DNA of 64,000 nucleotides from Pseudomonas turukhanskensis (GCF_027922365.1 NZ_BSFN01000014.1:55673-119672), one strand, 5' to 3'; counted from the stretch's first letter, positions 53,137 to 63,105 are shown. A program made the numbers and translations. The notes: generated by a model from the letters alone, not told the origin.

Positions 53137-54753
53137 ATGATTGGTAATATGATGCATAAGCAGTTGATCATTAGTTCACTTATTGATCATGCTGAGCGAT
53201 ACCATGGTAATACAGAGGTAGTTTCTGTTGAAACTTCTGGCGAAGTAACAAGGACGTATTGGTCTGGGGTGGCACAGCGTGCCCGTAAGCTTGCGTCCGC
53301 ACTAGGAAAAATGGGGCTCACACAAAGTGATCGTTGTGCAACCATTGCCTGGAACAATGTTCGCCATCTTGAGATTTACTTCGGTATTTCAGGTGCTGGG
53401 ATGGTGTGCCATACAATCAACCCTAGGCTATTCAAAGAGCAGATCGCTTATGTGATAAATCATGCGGAGGACGAAGTAGTATTCTTTGATGAGACATTCT
53501 TGCCTATAATTGCTGAGTTGGATGGGCTATTAACAACGGCCAAAGCCTTTGTCTTGATGGGTTGTGCAGATTTACAAGCTTCCGCGAAGATACCAGGATT
53601 GCTTTTCTACGAAGATCTGATTCGACAAGGTGATGATGACTATGTATGGCCTGATGTCGATGAAAGTCAGGCTTCTAGTCTCTGTTATACTTCGGGTACT
53701 ACGGGAAATCCTAAGGGCGTACTTTACTCACACCGCTCCACAGTTCTACATTCGATGACGACTGCAATGCCAGATACGCTAAATTTGTCTGCGCGAGATA
53801 CAATTTTACCAGTCGTTCCGATGTTTCATGTAAATGCGTGGGGTATTCCATACTCAGCTGCTATGGTGGGTGCAAAATTAGTTCTTCCGGGCCCTGCGCT
53901 TGATGGCGCTAGCTTAGCGAAGCTAATTGACCAGGAACGTGTCAGTATTGCTCTTGGAGTGCCTGTTATTTGGCAGGGGTTGTTAGCCTCCTTAGCAGAA
54001 AGTGGATCGAAAGCAGAAAGCCTTACTCGAACTGTTGTAGGAGGCTCAGCGTGCCCTCCATCTATGATTAAAGAATTTAACGATCTATATGGTATTGAAG
54101 TTATTCATGCTTGGGGTATGACTGAGCTTTCGCCATTTGGTACGGCAAATACGCTGCTCGGGCATCAAGTGAATTTGCCATTGGATATAAAACTTGCATT
54201 GCGCCAAACCCAGGGGCGTCCACCTTATGGTGTCGAACTCAAGATAGTTGATGATGAGGGTGCCACACTGCCTGAAGATGGTGTCATCAAAGGCAATCTT
54301 ATCGTTCGAGGTCATTGGGTTATTAAAGATTATTTTCGTAGCACTATTGGTACAACCCTGTCGAATGGATGGTTTCCAACTGGTGATGTGGCCACTATTG
54401 ATCACGATGGATTCATGACGATTTGTGATCGTGCAAAGGATATCATAAAGTCCGGTGGCGAGTGGATTAGTACAGTAGAGTTAGAAGGTATTGCGATTTC
54501 GCATCCAGCGATAGTTGATGCTGCAGTCATAGCGGTAAAGCACGAAAAGTGGGATGAACGTCCGCTTCTTGTTGTAGTCAGAGCCCCAGATTCAAGTCTT
54601 ACGGACAATGATTTGCTTTATTATTTCGAAGGAAAAGTGGCTAAATGGCAAATTCCTGATGCTGTAATATTTGTTGATGAGTTGCCGCGCAATGGAACTG
54701 GTAAAATTCTGAAGAATCGTTTGCGTGAGAGATACGCTGATATTCTAGCGTGA
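53137..54753 (+). CDS. alkK: AlkK, medium-chain acyl-CoA synthetase
   Basis: 538 aa (GPo1 AlkK 546 aa). The AMP motif is SLCYTSGTTGNPKGVLYSHR, followed by HAWGMTELSPFGT, GDVATIDHDGFMTICDRAKD and the closing LPRNGTGKILKNRLRERY with the catalytic Lys. It activates the fatty acid from AlkH for beta-oxidation. The GPo1 C-terminal Ser-rich extension is missing. Confidence 0.95.
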   Translation: MIGNMMHKQLIISSLIDHAERYHGNTEVVSVETSGEVTRTYWSGVAQRARKLASALGKMGLTQSDRCATIAWNNVRHLEIYFGISGAGMVCHTINPRLFKEQIAYVINHAEDEVVFFDETFLPIIAELDGLLTTAKAFVLMGCADLQASAKIPGLLFYEDLIRQGDDDYVWPDVDESQASSLCYTSGTTGNPKGVLYSHRSTVLHSMTTAMPDTLNLSARDTILPVVPMFHVNAWGIPYSAAMVGAKLVLPGPALDGASLAKLIDQERVSIALGVPVIWQGLLASLAESGSKAESLTRTVVGGSACPPSMIKEFNDLYGIEVIHAWGMTELSPFGTANTLLGHQVNLPLDIKLALRQTQGRPPYGVELKIVDDEGATLPEDGVIKGNLIVRGHWVIKDYFRSTIGTTLSNGWFPTGDVATIDHDGFMTICDRAKDIIKSGGEWISTVELEGIAISHPAIVDAAVIAVKHEKWDERPLLVVVRAPDSSLTDNDLLYYFEGKVAKWQIPDAVIFVDELPRNGTGKILKNRLRERYADILA

Positions 54754-54856
54754 CACTTTCGCTGCGTACTCAGGCTGATTTTTTGAAAGTCAGTCTCTGT
54801 GAAAGGTAGTGATTTGTTTCATAAGTTTACTTTTATAATAAAAATGGAGAGGCATC

Positions 54857-55546
54857 ATGAGTCCAGCTTTTGTGAAAAATATCTCAATGTGGATTTCGGT
54901 AAGTGGTTCTGTGTTAGGTGCCGCCGACGCGTTGTCAGGCGAAACCTATTCGAGAGGAGCTGGTTACAATAAGGGCGACTGGGTTGCAAGCTTAAACCTG
55001 TCTAAAGTTTATGTCGACGAGACATTGGGGCCGTTAAATGTAGGCGGGTCTACTGTGCCTAGTGCTGCTGTAAGCATTGGCAATGACACAACAGTTACTT
55101 TTGATATTGCCTACTTTATTACTGATAAGGTGGCGCTGGATCTTTTTGTGGGAGTTCCAGCTAGAGCTAAGTTTCAAGGTGAAGGCTCCATCTCCGCGCT
55201 GGAACGAGTCAGTGAAGTTGACTATGGTCCTGCAATTTTATCACTCCAATATCATTTCGATAATTTCGAACGATTTCATCCATATGTTGGGCTTGGTGTC
55301 GGGCGGGTATTTTTCTTTGACAAAACTGATGGCGCCTTGACTTCATTTGATATCGAAGACAAATGGGCGCCTGCTGTTCAGGTCGGCCTTAGGTATGACT
55401 TTGGTAACTCATGGATGGTAAATTCAGATATACGCTATATTCCGTTTGAAACTGATGTCTCTGGCACACTTGGATCGGCGCCTGTTTCTACCAAGATCGA
55501 GGTTGATCCTTTCATTCTGAGCGTCGGTGCATCATATATGTTCTGA
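54857..55546 (+). CDS. alkL: AlkL, outer-membrane alkane uptake channel (OmpW family)
   Basis: 229 aa (GPo1 230 aa). It has a weak signal peptide (SMWISVSGSVLGAADA) and then amphipathic strands ending in FILSVGASYMF with a terminal Phe, as for an eight-stranded barrel. IGNDTTVTFDIAYFITDKVA, VSEVDYGPAILSLQYHFDNF and DKWAPAVQVGLRYDFGNSWM are nearly those of GPo1 AlkL. It lets hydrophobic substrate cross the LPS layer. Confidence 0.95.
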   Translation: MSPAFVKNISMWISVSGSVLGAADALSGETYSRGAGYNKGDWVASLNLSKVYVDETLGPLNVGGSTVPSAAVSIGNDTTVTFDIAYFITDKVALDLFVGVPARAKFQGEGSISALERVSEVDYGPAILSLQYHFDNFERFHPYVGLGVGRVFFFDKTDGALTSFDIEDKWAPAVQVGLRYDFGNSWMVNSDIRYIPFETDVSGTLGSAPVSTKIEVDPFILSVGASYMF

Positions 55547-55562
55547 TTGTTTATTGTTGTTC

Positions 55563-55611
55563 ATTTAACAGCATTCTTTAGGTTGAAAAGAGTGCTGTTA
55601 AATTTATTTTT
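55563..55611 (+). terminator. Rho-independent terminator after alkL
   Basis: ATTTAACAGCATTCTTT (55563-55579) and AAAGAGTGCTGTTAAAT (55587-55603) form a long stem with one internal mismatch, followed by TTATTTTT. It separates alkBFGHJKL from alkN. Confidence 0.8.
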
Positions 55612-55675
55612 GAGATAAAAATATTTAACTTTTGTGGTGTTTGTTTAACTCTATATTTCTTGTGGTGGAGGGGGC

Positions 55676-57211
55676 GTGAGTATCAATAGTTCGCTACGGC
55701 ATCGTTTTTTATTGATTGTTGCTATGGCAGTGTTTTTGTTTTTGGTTGCGCTGTTTGGTATGCGATTAATGTATAAGTTGACTGAGTTCTCTTATTATGA
55801 AAGGGAGCATGTTGTTGCCTTAAGTAATGTACATTATGAGTTGCAGAAAAAAGAAGCAAACATTATTTATATAATGGAGCAGGTTCGGAGGGCGCGCAGG
55901 CAAACTGTATCTGTAAATGGTATGTGGGAGGGTGACAAAGCTCTTTTAAAATTATTAGGGAAGGGGTTGATCCTAGAGCTTTCTGATACTTCATCAGAAA
56001 GGCTTGGGCAGTTCGTTGAGTATGCAAGTGGTATTTATAAAGATAGGATTTCTTCTGAGCAGATTAAGGAAATGAAACGGCTTGTGAGTTGGTCGTATAA
56101 TAACTCTGATCGCTTTGGGGTTGAGCTTGCAGATATTTCGCGACGTGTTAAATCTTATGTATTTTTCACTTTTGTAGTAATTAATGGTCTCTTCTTTTTC
56201 ATTATTTATCTTCTTATGAAGAGAACCCTTGAGTCGATGACTGGAATGATTCATGTGATGGATGGCATGTCAAAAGGTGATCTTACATACTGTGCTGCAC
56301 CGAGAAATGATGAAATAGGTAAAATGCAGTTATCCGTCATGGCTATGGCTGCTGGAGTGCGCGCCTTGATTGAATCAATAAAAAACGTACAAGTTGATCT
56401 GTCTAATTCAGCACTTGAGGCTTTAAGGGTTTCACAGGGTACGTCTAGTGATCTATGTAAACAGTCAGCTAAGGTTGACGAATTTGTCAGTGCATTATCA
56501 CAGATTTCTTCCGCAATAACGGAAACATCCAATGCGGCAAATAAGTCTGAAGTACTGTCATCTGAGGGGCAGCGGTTGGCGGTTCTTGGTCAAGAGTCTA
56601 TTGGTAACGCTGTCTCATCTATAAATGCTCTGTCAGAATGGGTTAATGATTCATGTATGGCTATTAAGTGCATTGAAACTGATATTGCAAAAATAGGTAC
56701 AATTGTTGATATTATTGATCAAATCACAGATCAAACAAATCTTCTGGCTTTAAATGCGGCAATTGAGGCGGCACATGCCGGCGAGGCTGGGAAAGGATTT
56801 GCTGTTGTAGCTGATGAAGTTAGAAGCTTAGCTCAGCGTACAAATAATTCCACCTATGAAATACAGGCAATGATCGCGTCTTTAAATAAAAGCATATTAG
56901 TTGCTCTCGATGTAATTAAAAACTGTGTGGTTGAGTCAGAAAATAGTGTCGTTGCAGCTGGCGAAGCTAGTAGATCAATTTATGAGATTGTAGATTCTGT
57001 ATCCAAAATAATGTTGCAGATTTCACAAGTTGCAACCGCTTCAGAAGAACAGAGCGCAGTTGTAGAAGATATGTTGGGTAATGCGAATGTTATTAGAGAC
57101 ATTGCTGCGGGGGTTGAGCTGGGTAGTGTCAGGATAACGGAAGTAAATCAATCTTTAGTTAAATTGGCTGGCAGTTTGGGTGGGGCTGTAGAGGTATTTA
57201 AGTTAGATTGA
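55676..57211 (+). CDS. alkN: AlkN, methyl-accepting chemotaxis protein
   Basis: 511 aa from a GTG with GGAGGGGG upstream. TM1 near 11-31 (FLLIVAMAVFLFLVALFGM), a periplasmic domain of about 130 residues, TM2 (YVFFTFVVINGLFFFIIYLL), a HAMP region and a signalling hairpin with AIEAAHAGEAGKGFAVVADE and VRSLAQRTNNSTYEIQAMI. It is AT-rich like the alk operon. In GPo1 AlkN is thought to guide cells toward alkanes. Confidence 0.9.
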   Translation: MSINSSLRHRFLLIVAMAVFLFLVALFGMRLMYKLTEFSYYEREHVVALSNVHYELQKKEANIIYIMEQVRRARRQTVSVNGMWEGDKALLKLLGKGLILELSDTSSERLGQFVEYASGIYKDRISSEQIKEMKRLVSWSYNNSDRFGVELADISRRVKSYVFFTFVVINGLFFFIIYLLMKRTLESMTGMIHVMDGMSKGDLTYCAAPRNDEIGKMQLSVMAMAAGVRALIESIKNVQVDLSNSALEALRVSQGTSSDLCKQSAKVDEFVSALSQISSAITETSNAANKSEVLSSEGQRLAVLGQESIGNAVSSINALSEWVNDSCMAIKCIETDIAKIGTIVDIIDQITDQTNLLALNAAIEAAHAGEAGKGFAVVADEVRSLAQRTNNSTYEIQAMIASLNKSILVALDVIKNCVVESENSVVAAGEASRSIYEIVDSVSKIMLQISQVATASEEQSAVVEDMLGNANVIRDIAAGVELGSVRITEVNQSLVKLAGSLGGAVEVFKLD

Positions 57212-57733
57212 TTTTAGATTGCTCTGTAATTTTTAAAAGTGCGGTTTTTAAGGCTTCGTGTCGACCGTACCTAGATGCTGCGTGTGGCGGCGGTTGTTTC
57301 CGATTTTGGCCTATGAGCATTAGTAACGTGCAAGGCTAAAGACAGCGGCACCGAGCGGCCTTAGCGAACGGGTGTGGAAGTCACAATTCAAGTCTAGCGT
57401 GGCCGTGCCTGTGGTTGTCAATGTGACAGCCATAAAATTCGTCTACAAATCAGCGACTCACAAGAATTGCCATCCTGCAAAATAAACAGGTACCCCTGTG
57501 GGTGAACTAATGTTGTCAGCGGTGCTGAGTATAGGTTCATTAATCGTCGTGTTTGTGTACGGCGCTCCGATTTTGAAGGGACTGCCTTTTATTTGGTCTG
57601 CTTGGCTTCATCGATGCCATTCCTGGCAGTATCTGGTTGTTTAACTACATCTGGCCCAGCGGCAGCAAGGAATGAATAGACAAAATGTCAGCCGAGTTAT
57701 TTGTCACGAGCGTTAGATCAGAAGGATAACGAC
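57212..57733 (+). other. Junction region with a broken small membrane ORF
   Basis: 522 bp where composition shifts from AT-rich alk sequence to GC-richer DNA. An ORF of 44 codons at 57510-57644 begins MLSAVLSIGSLIVVFVYG. In the +1 frame the following bases read FGLLGFIDAIPGSIWLFNYI up to a stop at 57676, so one gene for a small membrane protein may have lost its frame. Nothing else recognised. Confidence 0.45.
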
Positions 57734-58770
57734 ATGACCTCTTCGCAGGATACGGACCATTCCGACTGCGGTGTAGTACCAGGGCAATCACGTAAAGTAG
57801 GCCTGGCGCTGGGCAGCGGTTCGGCGCGTGGGCTCGCTCATATTGGTGTGATTCGTGCCATCGAAGCAGCCGGCATCGAAGTGGACGTCATCGCTGGCAC
57901 CAGTATCGGTGCACTGATCGGGGCGATCCAGGCTGCCGGCCAACTGGAAGAACTGGAAACCACCTTTCAGTCGTTCGACTGGAAAATGACGGCTTCTTTC
58001 TTCGATGTAGTGTTGCCTAGGTCGGGCTTGCTCGACGGTGCGAAAGTTAGCGCCTTGCTACGCGCGCACGTTCAGGCCAAGCCTATCGAGGCATTGCCTA
58101 CGCCCTTTGCCTGCGTTGCAACCGATATCGTCAACGGCGAGGAGATCGTGATCCGCTCGGGCGACCTGATCGAGGCTGTGCGTGCAAGCGTCTCGGTACC
58201 CGGCATCTTCACCCCGGTGCGCAGCAACGGTCGGATTCTGGTAGATGGCGGACTCACCAATCCCGTGCCGATAAGCGTCGTGCGCGCTATGGGAGCCGGC
58301 CTGGTGATCGCAGTCGACCTCAATCAACAATCGTCCCCGGAAAGAACTTCAAACTGGTGCAGGATTGTGATGCTTCGACCAGTACAGGAGACGGTCCGGC
58401 AGACAAGTTTTCACGTTGGGTAGGTGACTATCGGCTAAGCATGACGGATATCAAGCGCAAGTTGATTGCTGGGGATGATTCCGTCTCGATGCAATTCAGG
58501 ACATGGCTTTCCCAGGAACCGCTGCCCAATATTTTCGACGTGTTGCTAGCCTCGATTAACATCATGGAAACGAGAATCACACAATCGCGCTTGAGCTTGG
58601 ATCGACCGGATTTGCTCATCCAGCCTCCGGTGGGACACATCCGTTTTCTGGACTTCGGGCACGCCGAGGAAATTATTGCCATCGGTTATGAACACACTCA
58701 GCGGCAATTGGCCTCACTATCACCCCATATCTTGCGAAGCCTGCAAAAAAGGAACACCCCCTGTGAATAG
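57734..58770 (+). pseudogene. Patatin-like phospholipase with a single-base frameshift
   Basis: Start ATG MTSSQDTDHS with AAGGA upstream. The lipase part is complete: oxyanion GSGSARGLAHIG, nucleophile Ser57 in AGTSIGALIG, catalytic Asp171 in LVDGGLTNPVP. Near 58335-58340, in a CCCC run, the frame shifts by one base; the shifted frame continues as GKNFKLVQDCDAST... to 58770 with family-like C-terminal sequence. Stopping at 58423 would give 229 aa with an intact active site, so partial function is possible. It may also be a sequencing error. Confidence 0.75.
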
Positions 58771-59839
58771 AGCCATCCACACCATACTGCTGGTATTGAC
58801 TTCTGGCGTGCTGGCAGGATGCGGGCAGTCTGCGGATATGCCTTCAACTGTAGGTCTAAAAATCTGGAATCTGAGTACTTTTACAGTGGCTGCTGTCGAT
58901 GTCCCTATTGACTACACGACCGTCGGCTCCGTGGTGTCCGACCAGCGCATAGAGGTCACGTCCAAGGTGAGTGGTTACATTCATGAGTTGCAGGTGCGGG
59001 AGGGTGACCGGGTGCAGCGTGGAGAAATCATTGCCAAACTCGATGGTGCCAACATCGAAGGTGACATCCGCCAGAGCAGGGCGGAACTTAGTGCGGCCAA
59101 CTCAGCCTTTGCCGATGCCCAGATCGATTTCGAGCGTTTTAAGCGCCTCTATGAGCGGGGTTATATTTCCGAGTATGAGTGGCGCAAGATCCGCCTTAAG
59201 CGTGATGTTGCCAAAGAGTTACTGAATCAGGCGCAAGCCGTGCAGGAGACGGTGGATGCACAGCGCGCCTACATCGAAATAAGGAGTCCAGGTGACGGCG
59301 TGGTGGTGGCTCGCTTGAAGCGTGCCGGCGATATGGCCCAGCCGGGCGAACCGATGCTCATCCTGGAGGTAGGCCGTACCTTGCTGTTCGACACGTCTGT
59401 CAGCGAAGCCCATGTTGCTGCGATTGCAGTAGGGAGTTCGGTACGCGTGAAGATCGATGTGCTGCCTCAGGTGCTACAAGGTATGGTAAGCCGTATCGTG
59501 CCCTCGGGTGACCCGGTCAGCCGCAGCTATCAGCTGAAAATCGCGCTGCCCAATACCAAGAACCTGCTGCCGGGCATGTTCGGCCGTGCCAGTTTTGTCA
59601 TCGGGGACAGCCAGGCTGTGCTAATTCCGCCGCAGGCGCTGGTGGAACGAGGTGGACTGCGCGGAGTGTTCCTGGTTGACGACGCAGGGCTGGCAAGTTT
59701 TCGCTGGTTACGCACGGGCCGCGAGTGGCCCAAGGGTATTGAGGTCGCAGCAGGCCTTCTGGTGGGTGAACAGATAGTCGCAGTGGTCGCTCCTGGCCTG
59801 CGCGAAGGTGACCGCATCACTAGTGCTGAACATCCATGA
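58763..59839 (+). CDS. RND efflux periplasmic adaptor (lipoprotein)
   Basis: 358 aa from GTG (VNRAIHTILLVLTSGVLAGC), overlapping the patatin stop by 8 bp. The lipobox LAGC makes it an inner-membrane-anchored lipoprotein. Barrel-sandwich halves VSGYIHELQVREGDRVQRGE and IRSPGDGVVVARLKRAGDMA flank a short coiled-coil hairpin (DIRQSRAELSAANSAFADAQ), then beta-barrel and membrane-proximal domains. It partners with the RND pump that follows, overlapping by 4 bp. Confidence 0.88.
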   Translation: MNRAIHTILLVLTSGVLAGCGQSADMPSTVGLKIWNLSTFTVAAVDVPIDYTTVGSVVSDQRIEVTSKVSGYIHELQVREGDRVQRGEIIAKLDGANIEGDIRQSRAELSAANSAFADAQIDFERFKRLYERGYISEYEWRKIRLKRDVAKELLNQAQAVQETVDAQRAYIEIRSPGDGVVVARLKRAGDMAQPGEPMLILEVGRTLLFDTSVSEAHVAAIAVGSSVRVKIDVLPQVLQGMVSRIVPSGDPVSRSYQLKIALPNTKNLLPGMFGRASFVIGDSQAVLIPPQALVERGGLRGVFLVDDAGLASFRWLRTGREWPKGIEVAAGLLVGEQIVAVVAPGLREGDRITSAEHP

Positions 59840-62800
59840 GCCAGCGCAAAGTCAATATCGCCGGGCACTTGGCCGAAATCTTCGTCACCTCAAAACTGAC
59901 TCTACTATTCATGCTTGCCTGCGCCGTGCTCGGCATGCTGGCCATCCTTCTCACGCCACGCGAGGAAAACCCGCAAATCATCGTCCCCGGTGCGCAGGTG
60001 CGGGTATTGCTACCTGGTGCTTCCGCTGTTGAGGTGGAGCAACTGGTGATTCGTCCGCTGGAAGACATCGTCAAGCAAGTCCCCGGCGTCGACCATACCT
60101 TCGCTACATCGATGAACTCCGTCGGCTTTCTTACCGTGCAGTTCGAGGTAGGTCAGGACAAGGAAAAATCCTTGGTCAAGCTCTACGACCGGATTCTCAG
60201 TCAGCGCGATCGTCTGCCCGCCGATGCCAGTGCACCACTCATTGTTAGCGTGGACGTGGATGACGTACCCATCGTAACGGTGACTCTGGCCTCGCAAACG
60301 TATGATGATTACGCTTTGAAGCGGTTGGCTGATCGCTTGCTTGACGGCTTACGCAGTCTGGAGTCAGTTTCCGCGACCTATATCAAGGGCGGACGCGACC
60401 GGGAGGTACGCGTGGAGCTTGAGCCGGATAGCTTGGAGGCGTTCGCCGTAACCGTCGATCAGGTTCGCGCTTTCCTTACCACTGCCAATGTCTCGGCTCC
60501 CTTGGGGAGTGTGGTGCAGCAGGGCCATAATCGCAGTGTATTTCTCGATGGCTATCTCACCTCAGAGGATGACCTGAAACAATTAATTGTTGGTAGTCAT
60601 GCTGGTCGGCCCATTTACCTTGACGATGTAGCGGTCATCGTTGACGGCCCGGCCGAGGAACGCACTCAGCTGTCACGTTTTACCTTCGGCCCTGCAGACC
60701 CGCGTTTTGGCAAAAGTTCGGATCCTGAAATGCCTGCAGTTGCTCTAGCGGTTGCCAAAAAACCTGGCACCAACGCGGTGGTTGTCGCTGACGAGGTACT
60801 CGCCCGCATCGAGCGAATGCGGCAACAGTTTATCCCCGCTGGGGTGGAACTCGTGGTTACCCGTAACGATGGTCAAAAAGCTGATGCCGCCGTGAATGTG
60901 TTGATTGAGCACTTGGGTATCGCGGTCTTTTCAGTTTTTCTGGTCATGGTGCTTTTTCTCGGTCTGAAGGAAGCCTTAATCGTGGGCCTTAGCGTCCCCC
61001 TGATTTTGGGGCTGACCCTGGGCGTGAATTACCTGTTCGGCCCCACCATCAACCGTCTGACTCTATTCGCCCTGATACTGTCTCTCGGCCTGCTGGTGGA
61101 TGCGGCCATCGTGGTTATTGAAAATATCCACCGACGCTACGCTCATCTGGGACGGCGTGACAAACGTGCGGTCACGGTACAGGCTACCAATGAAATTGGT
61201 AGTCCTACGAATCTGGCGACCATCGCCGTGATGTTGGTATTTATCTCGCTGATGATGGTAACCGGTATGCTCGGGCAATATTTCTACCCGATTGCTTTCA
61301 CCGTGCCCGTTGCCATGCTGGCCTCGCTGTTGGTGGCCTATACCATTACCCCCTGGGCTGCCAACCGCTGGCTCCAGCCTGGCGAGGGACATGATCTTGA
61401 AGATCACAACAGCAAGGATCGGTTACACCGTTTCTACCACGCCCTGATGACACCGCTGATCGATCGTCCGCGGTTGCGTCGCGGCGTTCTGCTGGGCGTG
61501 GCTACTGCTATCCTGCTTTCTCTGCTGCAACCGGCGTGGCAGTTCATGCGCCCTGCGGGAATAAGCGGAGCGCAGTCCTGGCTTGGCGTCGAGATGGCCA
61601 TGCTGCCAAAGGACAACAAGAACACCTTCAATATTGCCCTTGCCATGCCCGAGAGCAGCCCGCTAGAAACCACCGACCGGGTCGTACGAGAGATCGGTGC
61701 CGTATTGCGGCAAAACACTTTTATCCTTAACTATCAGAGCTGGCTCGGTGAGGCCGGTGTGGTCGACTTCAATGGCCTACTGCGCGGCACCGGCAACAAG
61801 ACCGGGCCACACATTGCGGAAATACGGGTTAACCTGATTGATAAGACAAGGCGCAGCACGACGTCAATTGAAATTGTCCGAGATCTGCGTCAAAGCCTTC
61901 TGGCCATTCAGTCACGCTACCCCGGTAGCGTCATCCAGTTGCTTGAGGATTCCCCTGGGCCGCCAGTGCGCGCCATGGTCATGGCCGAAATCTACGGGTC
62001 AGACCTGGCGCAACTTAGGGCGATCGGCAAGCAAGTCGAAGAGGCTTTCAGGGCTACTTACGACATGGTCGAGGTGAATGACTCCGAACCGGATGATGTA
62101 CCGGAGTATCGGCTGGTGGTGGACCGGGAAAAAGCTGCACTGTCCGGTGTGACCACCGCCGAGGTAGCGATTGCCTTGCGGCGTCTGCTGGACGGTGAAG
62201 AGCTCGGGCGAGTGCACATTGCCGGAGAAAAGAACGCCGTTCCCATCCGTCTGAAAATTCCTCGCCGTCACCAAATCGACCCGGCATTGTTGTCGCGGAT
62301 TCACCTGGCTGGTCGGGAGGGTAAAAGCGTGCCCTTGTCCGGACTGGTTCGTATCGAGTCGACCCTGACCGAACGTCCCATCCAGCACAAAGACGGCGAG
62401 CGCGTCCTGTATGTCGGCGGTGAGCTTGTCAGTACAGCCCCAGTATTTGCCGTATTGGATCTGGACCGGCGGCTGGACGGTTTGCTGCTTGCCAACGACG
62501 AACGCCTGGGCACCGGGAATTTGCGTCTTACTCCTGCGGTGCCTGACACCATCGATGGTTACCATCTGCTGTGGGATGGAGAAATACGCATGACGCTGGA
62601 TACTTATCGCGACATGCTCGGCGCACTGGGGCTGGCTCTTACGCTCATTTATCTAATGCTGGTGGCCTACTATCAGTCCTTCGCCATCCCTCTGGTTGCC
62701 ATGGCTGCGATTCCTTTGGGGCTGGTGGGTATCTTTCCGGGGCACTGGCTAATGGGTCAATCCTTCACCGCCACTTCCCTGATCGGAGTCATCGCCCTGG

Positions 62801-63105
62801 CTGGAGTGGTGGTGCGAAACTCGCTGCTGATCATAGACTTTGTGCTCGATTATCGGCACCAGGGTATGAGCTTGCGCAAAGCCATCCTGGAAGCAGGGGC
62901 GGTGCGTCTGCGTCCTATTCTTCTGACTGCATTGGCGATCATCTTTGGCAGCATGATCATGCTTAGCGACCCGGTATTTGGTGGGCTGGCGATTTCTCTG
63001 ATCTTCGGCACACTGTCCGCGACGATACTTACGTTGATCGTGGTACCGATTCTACTTTATCGACTGCTTAGGCCGCATTCTCCCAGTGAGAGTGCGACCG
63101 TGTGA
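59836..63105 (+). CDS. RND-family efflux pump permease
   Basis: 1089 aa (AcrB-like proteins are about 1050). TM1 is followed by REENPQIIVPGAQVRVLLPG and the porter domain; the TM4 relay reads LLVDAAIVVIENIHRRY, with one Asp where AcrB has two; TM10 carries VVRNSLLIIDFVLDY, with Arg at the AcrB Lys940 position. VDAAIV is the form seen in heavy-metal pumps such as CusA, although overall it is closer to multidrug-type pumps. No outer-membrane factor gene is adjacent. Substrate unknown; solvent or alkane-product export is one option. Confidence 0.88.
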   Translation: MSQRKVNIAGHLAEIFVTSKLTLLFMLACAVLGMLAILLTPREENPQIIVPGAQVRVLLPGASAVEVEQLVIRPLEDIVKQVPGVDHTFATSMNSVGFLTVQFEVGQDKEKSLVKLYDRILSQRDRLPADASAPLIVSVDVDDVPIVTVTLASQTYDDYALKRLADRLLDGLRSLESVSATYIKGGRDREVRVELEPDSLEAFAVTVDQVRAFLTTANVSAPLGSVVQQGHNRSVFLDGYLTSEDDLKQLIVGSHAGRPIYLDDVAVIVDGPAEERTQLSRFTFGPADPRFGKSSDPEMPAVALAVAKKPGTNAVVVADEVLARIERMRQQFIPAGVELVVTRNDGQKADAAVNVLIEHLGIAVFSVFLVMVLFLGLKEALIVGLSVPLILGLTLGVNYLFGPTINRLTLFALILSLGLLVDAAIVVIENIHRRYAHLGRRDKRAVTVQATNEIGSPTNLATIAVMLVFISLMMVTGMLGQYFYPIAFTVPVAMLASLLVAYTITPWAANRWLQPGEGHDLEDHNSKDRLHRFYHALMTPLIDRPRLRRGVLLGVATAILLSLLQPAWQFMRPAGISGAQSWLGVEMAMLPKDNKNTFNIALAMPESSPLETTDRVVREIGAVLRQNTFILNYQSWLGEAGVVDFNGLLRGTGNKTGPHIAEIRVNLIDKTRRSTTSIEIVRDLRQSLLAIQSRYPGSVIQLLEDSPGPPVRAMVMAEIYGSDLAQLRAIGKQVEEAFRATYDMVEVNDSEPDDVPEYRLVVDREKAALSGVTTAEVAIALRRLLDGEELGRVHIAGEKNAVPIRLKIPRRHQIDPALLSRIHLAGREGKSVPLSGLVRIESTLTERPIQHKDGERVLYVGGELVSTAPVFAVLDLDRRLDGLLLANDERLGTGNLRLTPAVPDTIDGYHLLWDGEIRMTLDTYRDMLGALGLALTLIYLMLVAYYQSFAIPLVAMAAIPLGLVGIFPGHWLMGQSFTATSLIGVIALAGVVVRNSLLIIDFVLDYRHQGMSLRKAILEAGAVRLRPILLTALAIIFGSMIMLSDPVFGGLAISLIFGTLSATILTLIVVPILLYRLLRPHSPSESATV

